A stretch of 64,000 nucleotides of DNA from Acutalibacter muris (lineage in GTDB: Bacteria > Bacillota > Clostridia > Oscillospirales > Acutalibacteraceae): the NCBI RefSeq assembly GCF_002201475.1, contig NZ_CP021422.1:1860001-1924000 (forward strand). Direction: 5' to 3'. A model generated the notes under the pieces. It did no database searches. It was given only the letters and a program-made list of their open reading frames with translations, and had not been told where the DNA came from. Of the stretch, positions 62,680 through 64,000 are shown in pieces; the stretch's first letter is position 1, and every line of letters starts with the position of its first letter. The position numbers and the translations under genes were made by a program.

Positions 62680-63498
62680 GAGTCTGTTCTCACAAAACAG
62701 CATCACAAATCATGACGACATAAATAAAGCCGCAGAAAAGGATGTCCAACTTATCGTATCGGGTAAATATTCTGCGAAAACGCTTTAGCCGCAGGAAATA
62801 TCGCTCAATTTCATTGCGGCGCTTGTAGCGCTCCTTATCGTAGCCCCATGGGTCCTTGCGGTTTCTCTTCGGCGGAACCACAGGCACAAAGCCCATCTCC
62901 ACCGCCGCCACACGCACGTTTTCGCCCTCATAGGCCCGATCCATCAGTAAGTATTTTTGCTCCTCTGCCCGACTGATCTCCGAGAGCAACGCTATTCCTT
63001 CCGGCGCATCGTGGGCCTGGCCGCCAGACAAGGAAAAGCCGACTACAGCCCGGTCAGACGCGGTGACCATATGAATTTTTGTGGTGAGTCCCCCTCTGGA
63101 GCGTCCGATAGATTGCCGGCCACTTGCTTTAAAGCACCCGTCCCATCCGGGTGCACTTTCACTGCAGTGCTGTCCAGGCACACGTTTTCCATCTTGATCC
63201 TGATGATGCCTTCTGCCTGCAGTCCTTCAAACACCCGCTGAAGCACACCGTTTTTACTCCACCTGTTCATCCGCTCATATACTGTATGCCATTTCCCATA
63301 CCGTTCCGGCAGCGCCCTCCATTTGCACCCATTTTCGGCCACATACAGGATCGCATTTATCAGTTGGAGATTCTCAATTTTCACGTTTCCTCTCTGTTTC
63401 GGCAGATATTTCTCTATTTTCCTGTATTGCTCTTTTGTGATTTCCATATTCCTATTTTATCACTTTTTCCTTGAGTTGTCTATAGTGAGAACAGAATC
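62680..63498 (-). mobile_element. IS5-family insertion sequence (IS427-like group), 819 bp
   Basis: Imperfect terminal inverted repeats GAGTCTGTTCTCAC and GATTCTGTTCTCAC (minus strand), flanked by TA on both sides (62678-62679, 63499-63500). Two overlapping transposase frames. Inserted between the TIR remnant and the MNT start. Confidence 0.8.
62690..63447 (-). CDS. IS5-family DDE transposase in two frames with programmed -1 frameshift
   Basis: Upstream frame 63447-63043 (MEITKEQYRKIEKYLPKQRG, DUF4096-type N-terminus with CKWRALPERYGKWHTVYERM, first catalytic Asp in CLDSTAVKVH). Downstream frame from about 63130 to 62690 (GRSRGGLTTKIHMV; LLMDRAYEGENVR with the second Asp; RRNEIERYFLRLKRFRR with Glu). 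A canonical slippery heptamer T TTA AAG at 63127-63133 joins them. Both frames look intact, so the IS may be active. Confidence 0.85.
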
Positions 63499-63500
63499 TA

Positions 63501-63803
63501 ATGACTCTATATACAATTTCCGATATTCGCAATATCGTTGCTCCAATTGCTCAACAGCATGGTGTAAAAAGCATTTCTCTCTTTGGCTCCTATTCCAAGG
63601 GCAACGCCGATGAAAACAGCGACATAGACCTGAAAATAGAAAAAGAAGCCTTGCGCTCCCTAATTCAAATCTGTAGTTTTCGATTGGCCATTGAGGATGC
63701 TCTCTCCATTCCCGTTGACATTATTACTACTGAATCTTCAGACAAAGAATTCTTAAATGCGATCCGGAAAGATGAGGTGTTGCTCTATCGAAACGCGGAA
63801 TAA
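63501..63803 (+). CDS. MNT-type nucleotidyltransferase (antitoxin-like)
   Basis: 100 residues. GSYSKGNADENSDIDLKIE holds the minimal nucleotidyltransferase motif GSxxxG...SDID. MntA-type antitoxins AMPylate their HEPN partner. It overlaps the HEPN gene by 32 bases. The IS ends 2 bases before its ATG, so its natural promoter and binding site may have been replaced. Confidence 0.85.
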   Translation: MTLYTISDIRNIVAPIAQQHGVKSISLFGSYSKGNADENSDIDLKIEKEALRSLIQICSFRLAIEDALSIPVDIITTESSDKEFLNAIRKDEVLLYRNAE

Positions 63804-64000
63804 AATCATTTTACAAAAAATTGTTGGCTTTTGCCAACGTATCAAGACGAATTTAGAGCGGTTCAATTTTGACTATCACTCTTTTGAAACATATTACTTA
63901 TTTCAGGATGCATGTTGTATGTGCGTAGTTCAGATTGGAGAATTAGTAAGCCAGCTTTCAGATGACGTAAAAAGGGACGCTCCCTCTATCCCCTGGAGAG
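63772..64000 (+). CDS. HEPN-domain (DUF86/HepT-like) protein, cut by window edge
   Basis: 76 codons visible: KIILQKIVGFCQRIKTNLER, then FETYYLFQDACCMCVVQIGE, typical of HepT RNase toxins; the RxxxxH motif would lie outside. Overlapping the MNT gene, as in HEPN-MNT toxin-antitoxin pairs. Confidence 0.75.
   Translation, partial: MRCCSIETRNKIILQKIVGFCQRIKTNLERFNFDYHSFETYYLFQDACCMCVVQIGELVSQLSDDVKRDAPSIPWR

Overview
The window reads as Bacillota, class Clostridia, probably an Oscillospiraceae-like gut anaerobe. The protein families, the high-GC coding style, the anaerobic sulfatase-maturing enzyme, cysteine desulfidase and Tn4451-type transposons all point that way; no rRNA or ribosomal gene confirms it. 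Almost everything here is accessory DNA: a tandem array of four integrative elements stacked on the 3' end of a CAU tRNA gene (initiator tRNA-Met by its stem and acceptor sequence). The same 45-bp tRNA 3' end recurs at 13254-13298, 31790-31834 and 43242-43286, each time followed by a terminator hairpin. The intact tRNA should lie left of base 1.

Layout. Element 0 (1 to 13298, left end missing) starts inside its integrase gene. Its MobP-type relaxase is split by a 4.8-kb Tn4451-like transposon and has also lost an internal segment, so this copy is dead. It carries a PadR-regulated ABC transporter. Element A (13299-31834) has an intact integrase, relaxase and accessory genes. Its cargo is a thiol/redox and peptide island: a LytTR regulator, two ABC exporters, two paralogous secreted proteins, thioredoxin, an atypical thioredoxin reductase, a trigger-factor-like protein, an M16C peptidase, a YitT protein and cysteine desulfidase. 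Element B (31835-43286) is a different family with a frameshifted integrase, a primase gene broken by a second Tn4451-like transposon, an ABC exporter with an XRE regulator and a YafQ-type toxin-antitoxin pair. Element C (43287 to beyond 64000) has the same core as A. Its cargo is a sulfated-glycan locus (two sulfatases, maturase, anion exporter, ABC importer, a DUF4965-type enzyme, an AraC regulator), then a defence-like tail with a TIR pseudogene, an IS5-type insertion and an MNT/HEPN pair.

The main discovery is modular. Elements 0, A and C each hold three direct copies of a roughly 26-bp sequence (begins TTCTTTGTT, usually ends GCAAATTTTG). The copies separate integrase | mobilization core (relaxase to DUF6076) | cargo | tail. 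The core is closely related in all three elements while the cargos are unrelated, and in element 0 the cargo fills the space between two copies almost to the base. This looks like a cassette system in which core and cargo are exchanged at short repeats. Elements A and C also share an apparently identical block of about 1.8 kb (relaxase and most of its partner gene), consistent with recent exchange between array members.
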